Shown here: positions 12,373 to 24,699 of the stretch, piece by piece
Layout: every line of letters starts with the position of its first letter
Position numbering within the stretch: the stretch's first letter is position 1
Assembly (NCBI RefSeq): GCF_007565055.1
Contig: NC_044550.1
Span: 91,976,174 to 92,040,173, forward strand
Length of the DNA stretch: 64,000 nucleotides
Direction of reading: 5' to 3'
From: Rhinopithecus roxellana
Taxonomy: Eukaryota; Chordata; Mammalia; Primates; Cercopithecidae
Program-made: the position numbers and the translations under genes
The notes under the pieces: model-generated
Seen by the model: only the letters and a program-made list of their open reading frames with translations
Database searches by the model: none
Told to the model about the DNA's origin: nothing

Positions 12373-14859
12373 CCATACCTTTATATTTGTGTCTTAAAAT
12401 TTCTATAATATAATTTATTATATGTAATAATCACATAATAGATCATTTCATGTCTGCAGCAGGGCAAAGAACTCAATTTTGGAAAAATCCAGGTTTTTAG
12501 TTACTGAACAATTATTTTTAACCTTTTCAAAGATATAAAGTTACGATGTTAAGATAGGTAATTACAATTTTGTTCAAATGTTCTAATATAAAAGTTTCAC
12601 AGTGAGACGCAACACATCTGAACATTTAAAGAACATTTTGTATTTCATGCATTTTCTTTGCTCCATTTATACTGACTCAAGGAAATACTTCTGTATGAAA
12701 ATTGCCTCCTGTGTCTCGGTGACCTATGTCAAAATAAAACAGTGGTCTTTCCCAACAGAAATAGTGAGACAGTTTTTTCCAACGTTTTTCCTCATATGAT
12801 TTGTAAAATAATGAAGTTAGGTTATTTTTTTCTTCTCTGCCTAAACTCCTCCCCAGCTGGAAGTTAAGTCATGTGAGATTGTGCATGAATTCCCTCGGTC
12901 ACAAAAGAGCTATTAAGCAAATGACTGTTTCCAGGAGCCAGATAGAATTAATGCACCAATTGATGATGAAAATCTATCCAGGCGTGAGTGAAGAAAATCA
13001 TCAAACTTCTTTTCTAGTCTGTGCTCTAGTCTATGGACTGTGGCTGCAGCTTTTTGGTACTCTACTGCTTTTGACTATTTCCTGTCATATAACAGAGTTT
13101 CCCAAGATTTTTCAGACATTTCTATTGTGGTAGCTGCATAGCTGTGCCCGTGGTTTTTCATACTCTCTCACATACAAAGGCAGGGGTTTATATTGCTTGA
13201 AGCTGTGCATCACAGTGATTGGTTGGTTTGTTTGAAAGGTAGTGCAGTATAATCAGAAAACAAAGGCTTCAAAATCAGGTGGCTCTGGGTTCGGGACCTG
13301 TCAATGCCATTTAATACCTCAATAATTTCTGGCAAATCATTTAAGCTTTCCTCAGTTAGAAAATGAATGTGAAGATTTACACACACACACACACAGAGTC
13401 AGGTGTAAGACGTAACATACAGCATATACTCAAAAGTGATCATTTAACATTAAAAATAGTAATTTTTACATAATGCATTGCTTCTTTAAATAATTCACTG
13501 CAGACTTCCAGACATTGGCTTGTGCATGTTATGGTTGCACATTCACAATGAATTATCGTTTCTTTTGGTGGAGCAGAATGTCTTGGACTTTCTTTAGTAC
13601 AGCAATGGCAGATTGGCGATGCTACTTTCTAAAAATCCTCAGATGCTTTTGAGCTATTTTTTCACCTTTTCTGGAACACTCCTGTGTTGAACGTTCCATG
13701 ATGTCTGAGTGTAGATAGGCTGAGGAGATAACTCTGAAAATGGAGCTAAGCATCTGGGTCACAGGAGCCTCCAGCACCCTGGAGCCAGCTAAGCAGTGAT
13801 ACGTAATGTTAGCACATGCAGTGCTAAATAGAACTTTTGCAACTCAGTGAGTTCTTTATTTTTGTGTATGTACCAGTGTTAAAATTATATTGGTTAAGCT
13901 GATTATTTGTTACCTTGAAGAAGAAAAAAGGCGAAAAGCTTATCTGGTTTAACTGACCCATATACATAGAACTTGTAGATGGCAAGCCCTAAACCTTTGC
14001 ACAGTCCAGCTGGATGGGTTAACGAAACTACATAATGCTGAAGCCATCTCTTCTATAAGCTTAATAAAATACATTTTATATATATATAATATATATATAA
14101 CCATTTTTCTATTTAGAAAGCAACAGAGCTCTCAGTCATTTTCCATTTGTTATTGGTTAGATCATAGAAAATGACTTTTGACTTTTCCTGGGGGCTAGGA
14201 ATAGGGGCAGTGTGCACAATTCTATCCCTTTATGCATTAAAGATGTGCAATGTTAGTGTTGTGGTAATATTTGGGATGCAGTGACACCAGACTTTGTTCA
14301 GACATTTTATGACTTTTAGTCTCTTATTTATTTGTAAATACAGAGGAGCACAAAGATGGGGGTAAAGCTTTTGTCATTTTCTGTCTCGTGTTTATTTCTG
14401 TTTTAATATTTTACAAACTTAAATGTATTAGACCAAGATACTGGACTTCTCACTTTATACTTATCACTGGCTCTTGCATAAGACTAGTCTGATCTTGATT
14501 TGATCTTGGCCTTGACTTGGTCATGATGATACAGCTTACTCTGGGCAGGCCATTTTAATGCTTGTGACCTTAAGAAGCCGGTCCTGGCTAATAAACTTCT
14601 TATTTTTTTAAGCCCTTATCATCTATACTGAAGCGTATCCATGCATAGGACAAAGCAGATTAATTTTCTTATTCTAAATATTTCAAATATCTGTCTGCTC
14701 ATTTATCTCATTTAAGTGGTCAATGAAATACCCCACTTAAAACATGATTCTTAGTAATTATTTCTCTCCTTCGTGTGTCCTGATGGGAAGCTTTGTCACA
14801 TTCTGGTGTTTACTACTGAGGGAGGTACTTTCCTATGACTTTTCTTCTTTTCTGTTTTT
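12373..14859. other. Intron next to the FSTL5 second exon, no recognised elements
   Basis: No further exon is seen. A (CA)n run lies at 13379-13394 and a TA-rich tract at 14076-14099. The 13490-13850 part is less AT-rich than its surroundings, but I cannot assign it. Confidence 0.45.
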
Positions 14860-15120
14860 TTCACATCTTTACTGAGGTATAATTGATATAAAAATGGCAC
14901 ATATTGTGGAAATAATAATACACCGAAAAGCTTCTATACTCATAGTTGAATGACGTGACTTTCATCTCACTTCAACCCTTAATTAGATGAGTACTCTGAG
15001 GCAAACTATTTTAACCTCTTGGACCTGGATCTCTTCATTAGTAAAATAAAGATATCCTACTAAGTTAAAAAAAAAAAAAATGGCACATATTTAACGTATA
15101 ATGTTTTATGTGTTTATAGG
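14860..15120 (-). mobile_element. Antisense old L1 3'-end fragment carrying an insertion
   Basis: tttactgaggtataattgat (about 14869-14888) and tttaacgtataatgttttat (from about 15090) are the two halves of an old L1 3' end in antisense. They are separated by the retrocopy at 14906-15076. Confidence 0.65.
14891..15091 (+). mobile_element. Small polyadenylated retrocopy with target duplication; parent unknown
   Basis: A perfect 15 bp duplication, aaaatggcacatatt, at 14891-14905 and 15077-15091 brackets 171 bp (14906-15076). The insert has AATAAA at 15045-15050, 16 bases, then an A-tract from 15067. Its 3' half (about 14995-15060) resembles the 3' part of MIR (ttttaacctctt, gtaaaataaagata). This is the signature of L1-mediated copying of a polyadenylated RNA, truncated at its 5' end. 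I cannot name the source gene. Confidence 0.8.
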
Positions 15121-15151
15121 ACATTTCAGTCAGCATTGAAAAATTGGTTTA

Positions 15152-15301
15152 GATATCCCGAATTTTTGTCTGTGTGTTTGTTTTTGTTTGTTTGTTTGCT
15201 TGTTTGTTTTGAGACAGAGTCTTGCTCTGTCACCCAGGCTAGAGTGAAGTGGCGCATCTTGGCTCACTGCAACCTCTGCCTCCCGGATACCCAGAATTTT
15301 T
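15152..15301 (-). mobile_element. 5'-truncated antisense Alu stub
   Basis: Only about 80 bp of the Alu 3' end is present (gagacagagtcttgctctgt to about 15285). It is preceded by a (TTTG)n tail. The flanks gatatcccgaattttt (from 15152) and gatacccagaattttt (from 15286) look like an aged target duplication. Confidence 0.75.
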
Positions 15302-15595
15302 ATAGCTTTACAGTCATGAGTGTTTGATGGTCAGAAAGAAAGTATGAAAAACTATACAAGTAGACTTCCTTCCTCAGTCCACAGTAACCACTGTTTGGCA
15401 CGGGGGATCCAAACTTGTAGAACTTTGATAGTTCCTTGCAGTTCTTTCATTTAGTGTTTGACACTGATTCCAAAAAACTCACTGTAGACGTCTCAAAAGG
15501 CACATGTTAGTCCTTGACTAGCAATTCATGACACTGCCAGATTCACTAAATATATTTGAATACATGTTCAAACATCCCGTGATGATACTTCATGA

Positions 15596-15816
15596 TCTCA
15601 TGCTATTCGTTATCTCATACCATTTTACCTCTTATAAAATGATATAAGAGATAATAAGTGGTTTAAGAGGTAACAAGATACCATCTTATGATCTTGATTG
15701 GTCAAAAAGACCAATCAGATTTTCACTTGTTACCTCTGATAAAATGGTGAGGATGTTTCCCAAACCTACTAAAGTTGGTAAACTCCTTAAGGAGTTGGAT
15801 AGCCTTAAGGCTATCA
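15596..15816. repeat. Cluster of palindromes and inverted repeats
   Basis: Nested arms are 15619-15627/15740-15748 (accatttta/taaaatggt), 15666-15677/15726-15737 (perfect 12 bp, agaggtaacaag) and 15696-15703/15709-15716 (gattggtc around AAAAA). A further small hairpin lies near 15629-15650 (ctcttat/ataagag). Directly after them come two perfect palindromes: 16 bp at 15781-15796 (aactccttaaggagtt) and 18 bp at 15798-15815 (gatagccttaaggctatc). Confidence 0.85.
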
Positions 15817-15829
15817 AAATAAAATCTTT

Positions 15830-16149
15830 TACACTTTTTTTCCACTGGTCAAAGGTCAAATTATATGACCCTTGGGCCTCCCAATGGTTTGGTTCAGTGT
15901 GAAAAAATAGAAGTATTAGCAGAATGGATGGCCTCAGGGGAGCTCAGACACACAGCATGGAAGAGGGAGTACATTTTGAACTTCAATGTAATAGAATGGT
16001 CAGAGTTGCACAACGACTGTAACAAATCAGGAATGACTCACTGTCTTGGTATTGTATTCTCTTTTGTTCCAAAATAAACAATAAAAAAAACTTGGACATC
16101 CTCAAAATGAACTATTCTCTTTACTGTTTTTACTATTCACCTTCACTCA
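15830..16149. other. Intron, nothing recognised
   Basis: A small open frame at 15865-16077 has no recognisable similarity. A-rich sequence with AATAAA follows at about 16073-16089, but no target duplication was found. Confidence 0.4.
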
Positions 16150-16580
16150 CTTATTTAATCATCCATTCAACAAATCCTTTCAGACTGCCTACTTGTGTCA
16201 GGCAATATCCACAACTCTGAAAATGCAGCACAAAAGATAGACAAAAATCTTTTCCATATGAAACTCATATGCTGGTGAAGGGAGAGCAAAGAAATATAGT
16301 AGTAAATATATATATATATATATATATAGCCATAGAATGAAAAGTGATATAAAAATAAATAAAAGTGAGAAGAAAAATTGAATGTGCCAGAGAGGATGTA
16401 AAGGTACTGTCTCCCTAGTGTAGAGAAGTATGGGTGTTAGATCTCTGGGATTAGGGCAAGATTTGGAAGTACAGGATTATTATGCTGCTTTTCATGGAAG
16501 ATATACAAGACATGGGATTGATTTCGACAATGTGAAGGCAAGCCATGGCTATGAAGCTATGGGTGTAGGGGAGAGAAGGA
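16150..16580 (+). mobile_element. L2-like LINE remnant
   Basis: Phrases such as cctacttgtgtcaggcaata, aatgcagcacaaaagataga and atgaaactcatatgctggtg follow the degraded order of an L2 3' region. A (TA)12 tract at 16305-16328 interrupts it. Confidence 0.5.
16305..16328. repeat. TA dinucleotide repeat
   Basis: About 12 uninterrupted TA units. Confidence 0.9.
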
Positions 16581-17059
16581 CAGAAAAATAGGATCTTCTA
16601 GTTCTATGTTCACTTACTTACTCTTTGGTGGGGACAGGTGAGAAATAGCAATTGTGAACTCATGAAGCAATGCACCACTCATATGTTGCAGTTATTTGAG
16701 TTCTTCTCCATCCTTTGCAAAAATATTTTCCCCAAACTAATCATGATCATGTTGAAGTAATATGTTTAGTGCCCAGTGCTCCTCTAATTAAGAGAAAGCC
16801 CATTTGAGTCTTATTCAAGTTGAGGAGAGGAAGATATATTGTTACTTTACTTGCAAACATGTACATTACTTCAAATACCAAAGGTAAGAAAATAGATATA
16901 TCCCTTTGGTAAGAATGTACATTTCCAGGTATTAGATGTATGCTTCTCTCATACAGTCAATATAAGTTGGTTCCTGGGCTACTTGGTCTGAACAGCTTCT
17001 TGTCTCCTCCCTTTCTTCCTTTCTCCTTTTTCCTTTCTCCCCTCTCTCTTTCCTTTCCC

Positions 17060-17230
17060 TTATTTTCAGTCAACATATGCCCCAAACTATACTAAGTGCT
17101 GAAGGTGAGTTAATAAGAATGACACAGTCCGTGCTCTCATGGAGTTTTTATTCTAGAGACGATCACTGGAAACATGCAATCTAATTGTTAAGTGAGATAA
17201 TTACCTATTATCAGCAGTACTCTAAAAAAT
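17060..17230 (+). mobile_element. Second L2-like fragment
   Basis: caacatatgccccaaactat, tgctctcatggagtttttat and the following bases resemble the same L2 3' region as 16150-16580. It is highly diverged. Confidence 0.45.
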
Positions 17231-17314
17231 AGATCACGTGAAAGGACAGAGAGTTAATAACTAATATTGCACATTTTATGTGTTTAATTATATATAACAA
17301 ATGCTCTCCTACAA

Positions 17315-17638
17315 GAGATGTATTTTGTTGTTGTTGTTTTTGAGAGGGAATTTCACTTTTGTTGTCCACACTGGAGTGCGGTGGTGCGATCTTGGCTCAC
17401 AGCAACCTTTGCCTCCCAGGTTCAAGCAATTCTCCTGCCTCAGCCACCTAAGTAGCTGGGACGACAGGCGCCTGCCACCATGCCCAACTAATTTTTGTAT
17501 TTTTAGTAGAGACGGGGTTTCACCATGTTGGCCAGACTGATCTCGAACTCCTGACCTCAGGTGATCCACCCGTCTCAGCCTTCCAAAGTGCTGGGATTAC
17601 AGGTGTGAGCCACTGCATCCGGCCTGGAGATGTATTTT
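17315..17638 (-). mobile_element. Alu (AluS-like), antisense
   Basis: Full-length body from about 17327 to 17625, with a (GTT)n-type tail. Target duplication gagatgtatttt at 17315-17326 and 17627-17638. Confidence 0.92.
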
Positions 17639-17639
17639 T

Positions 17640-18851
17640 TAAAAGATTTGAGTGGAAATAATTAAATTAAATTTTCTTTTAGGTTTTCTAAAGTGCCTAA
17701 TACAACATTTAAAACAAATCAATATAGTCATCTTTAATTCTTTTGAAAGACCAGTTGAAGAGAGATCATTATTTTTATTAAACCACTGGTGGAAAGAAAA
17801 GTATTTTATCTTTAAGGTATCCTACATGGCTCACAAAGATTTTCTGAACATGAATACCAAGTTTTTAAATGCATCTTGACAATGTAAAGATACTAAAAAC
17901 AATATGTTTAATATTTTAAAGCCTAAATGTTAATACTATAGTTATCTTGTGTATGTTATGAACAGCACTTAAAAAATAACTGAAACTAGTTACTAACATT
18001 TTCAGGTACAATTGAAAGCACTAATTTTTTAATTTGGCTTTGAACTGGGCACATAGCAACAGTTACAGTCTTTATCTTTCTCTGTTAAGTGATCATTGTT
18101 CCTCTTATTATTCTCCAATCTTTAGCTAATGGCAGGGAAATTGCCAGCACTACTAAGATCCACCTACTGGCATTGACAATGTCATTCTAAGTCAAACATC
18201 TGGTTTCTGCTGCCTTATTTTGTATTACTCATGGGATTATGGGCATTTAAATGCATGAAATAGTTGTCCATTCTGCTCTAAGGGATGATCTGGCCAAATA
18301 TCGTTCTTTATACTCGCTGACATTAAAGAGGATTAATTACCATGGCATTCCCTGGAAATTCACACTTAATCTCAGTCTTCTATCCATACAAGTGTTTATT
18401 TATTTGTATTTACTTTGTCCCACTGAAACAGCATTTTATCTGTGAGATAAAACGGTTATTATAAATCTCATAGCAAATAAGTATGTTGACTAAATCAGAA
18501 CCTTTTTACAAATACTTATAATTGTGAAAGACTTTATGAACTCAATGAAAGATCAACTGTTCATTTCCCATGTAACATTTCTAATGATTTTTAAAGAAAA
18601 ATACTTAATTTGTACAAATGCTACAAAAACCTCATTGGCAGTCCCATCTTGTAAGCTTGAAAATATACACTCTTATTTATGCTCACTTTTAATTTAATTC
18701 TGTAAGTATAGTCACATATGGCAGTCATTGATCAAATGGCATTTAAAGTCAAATATGTATAACATAATAATCTAAATCCTGTGAATAAGTAGTTCTTTTC
18801 ATTATTTTAATAAACAGCTGACATACGTGTATATAAGGGAAGTATTTTACT
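17640..18851. other. Intron, nothing recognised
   Basis: AT-rich, with no exon or confident repeat. Confidence 0.45.
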
Positions 18852-19184
18852 CTAATATGCATTTTCTTTTTTTTTTTTTTTTTTTTTTTTGGAGACAGAG
18901 TATTGCTCCGTCACACAGGCTAGAGTGCTATGGTGCAATCTCGGCTCACTGCACCCTTGCCTCCCGGGTTCAAGCGGTTCTCCTGCCTCAGCCTCCCCAG
19001 TCGCTGGGATTATAGGTGACTGCCACTGTTCTTGGCTAATTTTTGTGTTTTTAGTAGAGACAGGGTTTCACCATCTTGGCCAGGCCAGTCCCAAACTCCT
19101 GACCTTGTGATTCACCCACCTCCACCTCCCAACGTGATCAGATTACAGGCGTGAGCCACCACGCCGGCTCCTAATATGCATTTT
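18852..19184 (-). mobile_element. Alu (AluS-like), antisense
   Basis: Body 18866-19170, starting with about 22 T. Perfect 14 bp target duplication ctaatatgcatttt at 18852-18865 and 19171-19184. Confidence 0.93.
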
Positions 19185-19990
19185 TAATGTAAATCAGCTT
19201 ATGAAGATGACAGAATCTAAATGGAGAAAAACCTAAATCAATATACTCAATACAGCTGCTTATTTAAATTCAGAATCACAAGGGAATGACTTTGCTCACT
19301 TAAATTCTATCAGTGTTATTTTATCAAATGGGGAAAGGGCTAAGAAGCAGATTTTCCATGTTGTTAGCACCATTTTACTTCAAGTCCTCTGTGTGCTGCT
19401 GACAAAGTAAGGCCTCCATTCTACCAAGTGAAGCCTGCTGTGCCTCCCCTCATCTGACACTGTGAACCAAATATACAGGGCCACAATGCCAGAAATAGTT
19501 GCCTATGTTCCTCTAAGGAACACTCTGGACAAATGCTTCTGTATTTCATACCCTGGTTTATTTCTGTGACCCAGTGAAATCTATGGCTCCCCATATTGCT
19601 TTGCATAGTTCCCAGTGTGGCCCCAAACCCATGCTTCTCCAACCTAAACCCATCATTGTGTCTTCTGGAAATCCTGCTCTCTGATCAGAAAATTCTATTT
19701 TGTCCTCAATTTCTTATACAAATATCTTCTTCACCATACTGACTTTAGAAAAATCTGACTGCCCCGTAAAATTATTCGTTCAGTAATTTTAATGAATTTA
19801 ATCAGAGGTTAATTTTTCTCATATCTGTTCTACTTCAGTGTAAGAAACGTGTAGATAACTGCTGTATAGGCACTTCTGGATTATTTATGTTTCCCAAGCA
19901 AGTCGTTTTCCACATAGATAAATAGAAATATATAGATATAGTAGATAGATGGATATATGGATAGAGATAGATGATAGGTAATAGACAGAC

Positions 19991-20037
<47 letters not shown>

Positions 20038-21205
20038 CCTCACTCCTTTGAATCTCAGGCCATTCGGTTACATGACTCTCCTATTCTCTCCCCAAAGTTT
20101 AGCTCCTGTTTCTCAGTATTTCTGTCTACCCATAGTCTTTCAATATTCCCAGAGACTTAAAAAACAATGTGAATAAACTACCCAGAAGAGCTCTATGCTC
20201 CTTTTCATAAGAAATTATCATTAACCTTCTTTCTTGAAGTGACTTTTTTTCTACATGCCGGCCTGTCAGAAAGAATATTCCTATACCTAAGGTTATATCA
20301 TTCAGAATTTTGTTTTCAAGAATTGCACATCCAGGTCTGTTTTAGTGATAATGTATGTTCTTGAAACCACAAATGTGTTGTGTGGCTGAGTGGCTGATGA
20401 CAGTAGACATACCTACAATACTTATGGGAGAAACTAAGATGCCTTGGTCAAGTTTGTGACCATTCTTTCAAGAAAGAAAGTTCTTTACATGTTTGTCGAG
20501 GCTTTTCAGGGATTTATTCTCTGAGACATATATTGTAAAATTAAGTCAATTTAGACCATAGCTTTTCAACCACAATTTTCACTTAAGCAAGCATTATTGA
20601 AGCTCAGATTTTACAACAGCCCTAACGAGAATACTGAATTCTTACTGTCGGAGAAGATGGCTTAAGAGAAGAAATACAAAGATCCAGATAATAAAAACAA
20701 ACCTCAGACACCTGTTTATATTTTAAAGGGAAAAACTAAGGTAGAGATTTCGCACCTTATGTAAATGGAATAGCAAGTACTTTTGCTTCTTCTCTGAGTA
20801 CCAGAATCAGTTACTGGTAGATGAAATAGGATGATTCAGAGTTCCACATCCTCATTCTGAATAGTATTCAGACAATATAGCACAGATTTAAACAACAACA
20901 ACAAAAAAGAGAGCCACTCAGAATTACAGAATCAAATTATCATATATGCATTTTCAATAAAGAGAAAATAAGCAATGAAAAACAAAGACACACAAACAAA
21001 AAAAAATCTGTGTGTGTAAAACTTTAACTTTTTCAGAGAGTAATTAAGGCACATATGTGAGAGAGAACAGTTCTGTTCTATTCCTGCAAAAACCACATTT
21101 GATAAGTACCCCACCCTATCTTATCATGTAAGGCTCTATTTTTTGGAGAGGCAGAACCCCTCAAGAGAGGGGTAAAAGTGGGTGTGATACATACTTGAGG
21201 AAATT
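19185..21205. other. Intron with a GATA repeat, otherwise nothing recognised
   Basis: No exon or interspersed element is seen apart from the simple repeat at 19920-20038. Confidence 0.45.
19920..20038. repeat. GATA tetranucleotide repeat
   Basis: A degenerate gata-rich lead-in (19920-19990) is followed by about 11 pure units at 19991-20037. The locus is likely polymorphic. Confidence 0.93.
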
Positions 21206-21217
21206 AAAAAATATGAG

Positions 21218-21259
<42 letters not shown>

Positions 21260-21552
21260 AGACAGAGTCTCGCTCTGTCGCCCAGGCTGGAGTGCAGTGG
21301 CACGATCTCGGCTCACTGCAAGCTCTGCCTCCCGGGTTCAAGCCATTCTCCTGCCTCAGCCTCCCAAGTAGCTGGGACTACAGGCTCCCTCCACCTCGCC
21401 CGCTGATTTTTGAAGTTTTTAGTAGAGACGGGGTTTCACCGTGTTAGCCAGGATGGTCTCGATCTCCTGACCTCGTTATCTGCCCGTCTCGGACTCCCAA
21501 AGTGCTGGGATTACGGGCGTGAGCCACTGCGTCCGGCCCAAAAAATATGAGG
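21206..21552 (-). mobile_element. AluY, antisense, long T tract
   Basis: A pure run of 39 T (21220-21258) leads into a full AluY-like body ending at about 21539. Perfect target duplication aaaaaatatgagg at 21206-21218 and 21540-21552. The long pure tail and the duplication point to a young insertion. Confidence 0.94.
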
Positions 21553-21686
21553 ATTACACCTGGCTCTGAAGATGTAAAATATATGGCATAAGACAGAGAC
21601 CAGGAATTTCCACTAGCCTCTAGAACTGCAGATATCTGTGCCCCTGAGGGAAGCCTATGATGGATACTGCGATTAATCTTGATATT

Positions 21687-21776
21687 GTTATCAACTCTAC
21701 CTTCCTTAAAAACGAATGGCAACTTACAGAATATATACCTTGCCATTCGTTTTCAAGGAAGGTAGATGTTGGTAAC
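21687..21776. repeat. Long near-perfect hairpin (36-37 bp arms, 17 nt loop)
   Basis: The inner arms, 21697-21722 and 21740-21765, are reverse complements at 25 of 26 positions. The outer ten or so bases (21687-21696 and 21766-21776) also pair, with one bulge and one mismatch. The loop is 21723-21739. I recognise no transposon family here. Confidence 0.9.
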
Positions 21777-22106
21777 TGTGAAATGTGATATATTTGGTTG
21801 TACAAATTTAGGAGGAGGGTCTAAAATACAATCATATTGGTTGGCATAATAAAGAATTTGGAGCCCCAGGAAAAGTACAGAAATTAGAGTTGAGAGACAG
21901 ACTTACCCATTATATCTAGGGTATAAAGAATGCAAGGCTCATTCTATACAGAATACAAGGAAATAAAACATAAAGGATGTACTCAATCTAAACTGCATTT
22001 CAATGTGTGATTTGTGCAATATGTAATGTAAACCCATCCTCTGTCTCTCTTGTACATCTTCAATCAAATATCCGTGCCATTTTGCAAATGGATTTTTTTT
22101 TTTTCA

Positions 22107-23942
22107 GAGCTCAAAGGGAAGTACAAAAGAAACAACAGCACCTACATCAAAAGAGTGGAAAAACTTTAAATAAACAACCTATAAAGCATCTTAAAGAACT
22201 TAATGAATCTCAAAGAAAAGTAAAAGCCAACCAAACTCAAAGTCAATAGAAGAAAAAATACATAAAAATTAGAACAGAAATAAAGTTGAAGAAAGAAAAC
22301 AATACAAAAGATAAGCAAAATGAAAAGTTGGTCTTTTAAAAAGATAAACAAAATTGTCAAACCTTTAGCCAGACTAAGGTAAAAAGAAAGAAAACCAAAA
22401 TAAATAAAATCAGAGATGAAAAACTAGACATTAAAATGGATACTGCAGAAATCCAAAGGATCATAAGATACTCCTATGAGCAACTATACGCCAATAAATT
22501 GGAAAACCTAGAAGAAATGGATAACTTTCTAGACACATAAAAGCTACCAATATTGAACCAGGAAGAAATCCAGTATCTGAACAGGCTAATAACAAGTAAT
22601 GAGATTGAAGCTGTAATAAAAATTCCTCCAGCAAAAATAAGACTGGGACCCAAGCTTCTCTGCTGAATTTTACTAAACGTTTAAAGAACTAATACTAATC
22701 TTACTCAAACTATTCTGAAAATTAGACAAGGAAGGAAAACTTCTAAACTCATTCCATGAGGCCAGTATTACCCTGATTCCAAAACCAGACAACAAAGATA
22801 TATCAAAAAAAGGAAAACTGTAGGCCAATATCCCTGATAAAACTGATGCAAAAATCCTCAGCAAAATACTGGCACAGTGAATTCAACAATAACTTCAAAA
22901 GATCATTCATCATGATCAAGTGGGATTTATCCCAGTAATGCAAAAATGGTTCAACTTACTCAAATAAATCAATGTGATACATTATATCAACAGAAATAAG
23001 AGCAAAAGCCATATAATCATGTCAATTTGATGCTGAAAAAGCATTTGATAATATTCAACATCACTTCATGATAAAAAGTATTAAAAAACGGGGGATAGAA
23101 GAAATATACAACAAAGTCACAGCTAGCATCATACTGAATGGAGAAAAACTGAAAGCCTTTCTCCTCTAAGACCTAGAACATAAGGATGCTTACTTTCAAC
23201 ACTGCTTTTCAAAATAGTTCTGGAAGTCCTAGCCAGAGCAATCAGAAAAGAGAAAGAAATAAAATTTGGAAAGGAAGAAGTAAAATTACTGTTGTTTGCA
23301 GGTGATACAATCTTATATTTGAAAACAAACCTAAAGACTCCACCAAAAAACTATTCACAATAGCCAAGATTTAGAAGCAATGTTTAAGTGTTTATCAACA
23401 GATGCATGGATAAAGAAAATGTGGCCTGTATAGATGATGGAGTAGTATTCAGCCATAAAAAAAGAATGAAATCCTGTCATTCGCAACAACATGGATGGAA
23501 CTGGAGGTCATTATGTTACGTGAAATAATCCAGGCACAGAAAAACAAACTTCATATATTCTTACTTATTTGTGGTAGCTAAAAATAGAAACAATTGAACT
23601 TAGAGTGATAGAGCATAGAATGATGATTACCAGAGGTTGGGAAGGGTAGTGGGTGTAGGCTGGTGAGGAGTGGAGATGGTCAATGGATAATGAACAAGAA
23701 CTAGTATTTTATAGCACAACAGAGTGACTATAAACAATGATAATATTGTATATTTTCCACAGCTAGAAGGGTTTAATTGAATTGCTTGTAGCAAAAAGGA
23801 TAGACACTTGAGGTGATGGAACCCCATTTTCCATGATGTGATTACTATATATTGCATGCCTATATCAAAGTGTCTCATGTAACCCTTATGTATATATACC
23901 TACTACGTACCCACAAAAATTAAAAATTAATAAATAAAAAGA
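22107..23942 (+). mobile_element. Old L1 fragment with internal deletion
   Basis: ORF2 sequence runs from about 22107 (ttttaaaaagataaacaaaa near 22335, ccctgattccaaaaccagac near 22772). It passes the reverse-transcriptase region (ggtgatacaatcttatattt, near 23301), then at about 23350 jumps to the C-terminal region (ctattcacaatagccaagat). It ends in 3'UTR at about 23942. Stops are frequent and roughly 2 kb of ORF2 is missing at the jump. Confidence 0.85.
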
Positions 23943-24695
23943 AGTGACAGAATCTTGATTATAGTCATGCATACCTGAGGACTTATAGATGTTTAAGTAT
24001 TTAAATTGTAAAATATAATTAATGAAAATGTATTGTTTATTTCATCACATATGTATGTCCTCTTGTTCAAGACAATGTTTTCATTATTTTTAAAACTTAA
24101 TTTTATGGGCAAGAAAAAAACTGCATGAATTTAAGTATATAATACTTCAATATATGTAGATATAATGTAAAATTTATTAGCATCTTAAAACACAATATAT
24201 GTAATATTTAAGTTCAGTTCAATTTAACATTTTATCTATAAAGGCATAGACACTATGTTGTCTGGGGGGAAACAGCCCAGTATTACAGTGGTTGCAGAAT
24301 GTCAATGTTTAGTTGTCTCTAGGAGAGAATTCTTAGGATTAGGAACACTCATGCTGGCTATATGAGACAGGGAGATAAGCTCCTTAAATGAGATGAACGA
24401 AACAAATATCATACTATCATTTATTTTTCTAATTTCTTGAAATAAGAAAAATTATCCCTTTTCTACGGCAGGACAATTATCTTCTTATAAAAATCAATGT
24501 TAAAGTTTTTACTAGCACAAAGTTGTGCACATAGATTTCTGGGTTATAATGGCTGCTTACAGGATTTGTTTTATCCTTACCTACTATCCAACTATGAGCT
24601 TACAAAATATTTATCAATCACTCATCCACTATTTCAAGAATGTCTTCCCTTTATCTCTATTATAATCTACCACATCTTCACAAATGATATGAAAT
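23943..24695. other. Intron, nothing recognised
   Basis: AT-rich; no exon or repeat identified. Confidence 0.45.
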
Positions 24696-24699
24696 AACT

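Noticed and set aside
13490..13850. Conserved enhancer or hidden exon in a less AT-rich stretch
   Set aside because: No open frame with splice sites, and conservation cannot be judged from one sequence.
15865..16077. Possible small gene or retrocopy (70 codons, followed by AATAAA and eight A)
   Set aside because: No recognisable similarity, a very short A-run and no target duplication found.
19920..20038. CRISPR-like regular repeat
   Set aside because: A simple GATA microsatellite without spacers in a primate intron.
21687..21776. MADE1 or other mariner MITE
   Set aside because: The arms lack the MADE1 ends and no TA flanks mark the outer ends, so the hairpin is listed as unexplained instead.
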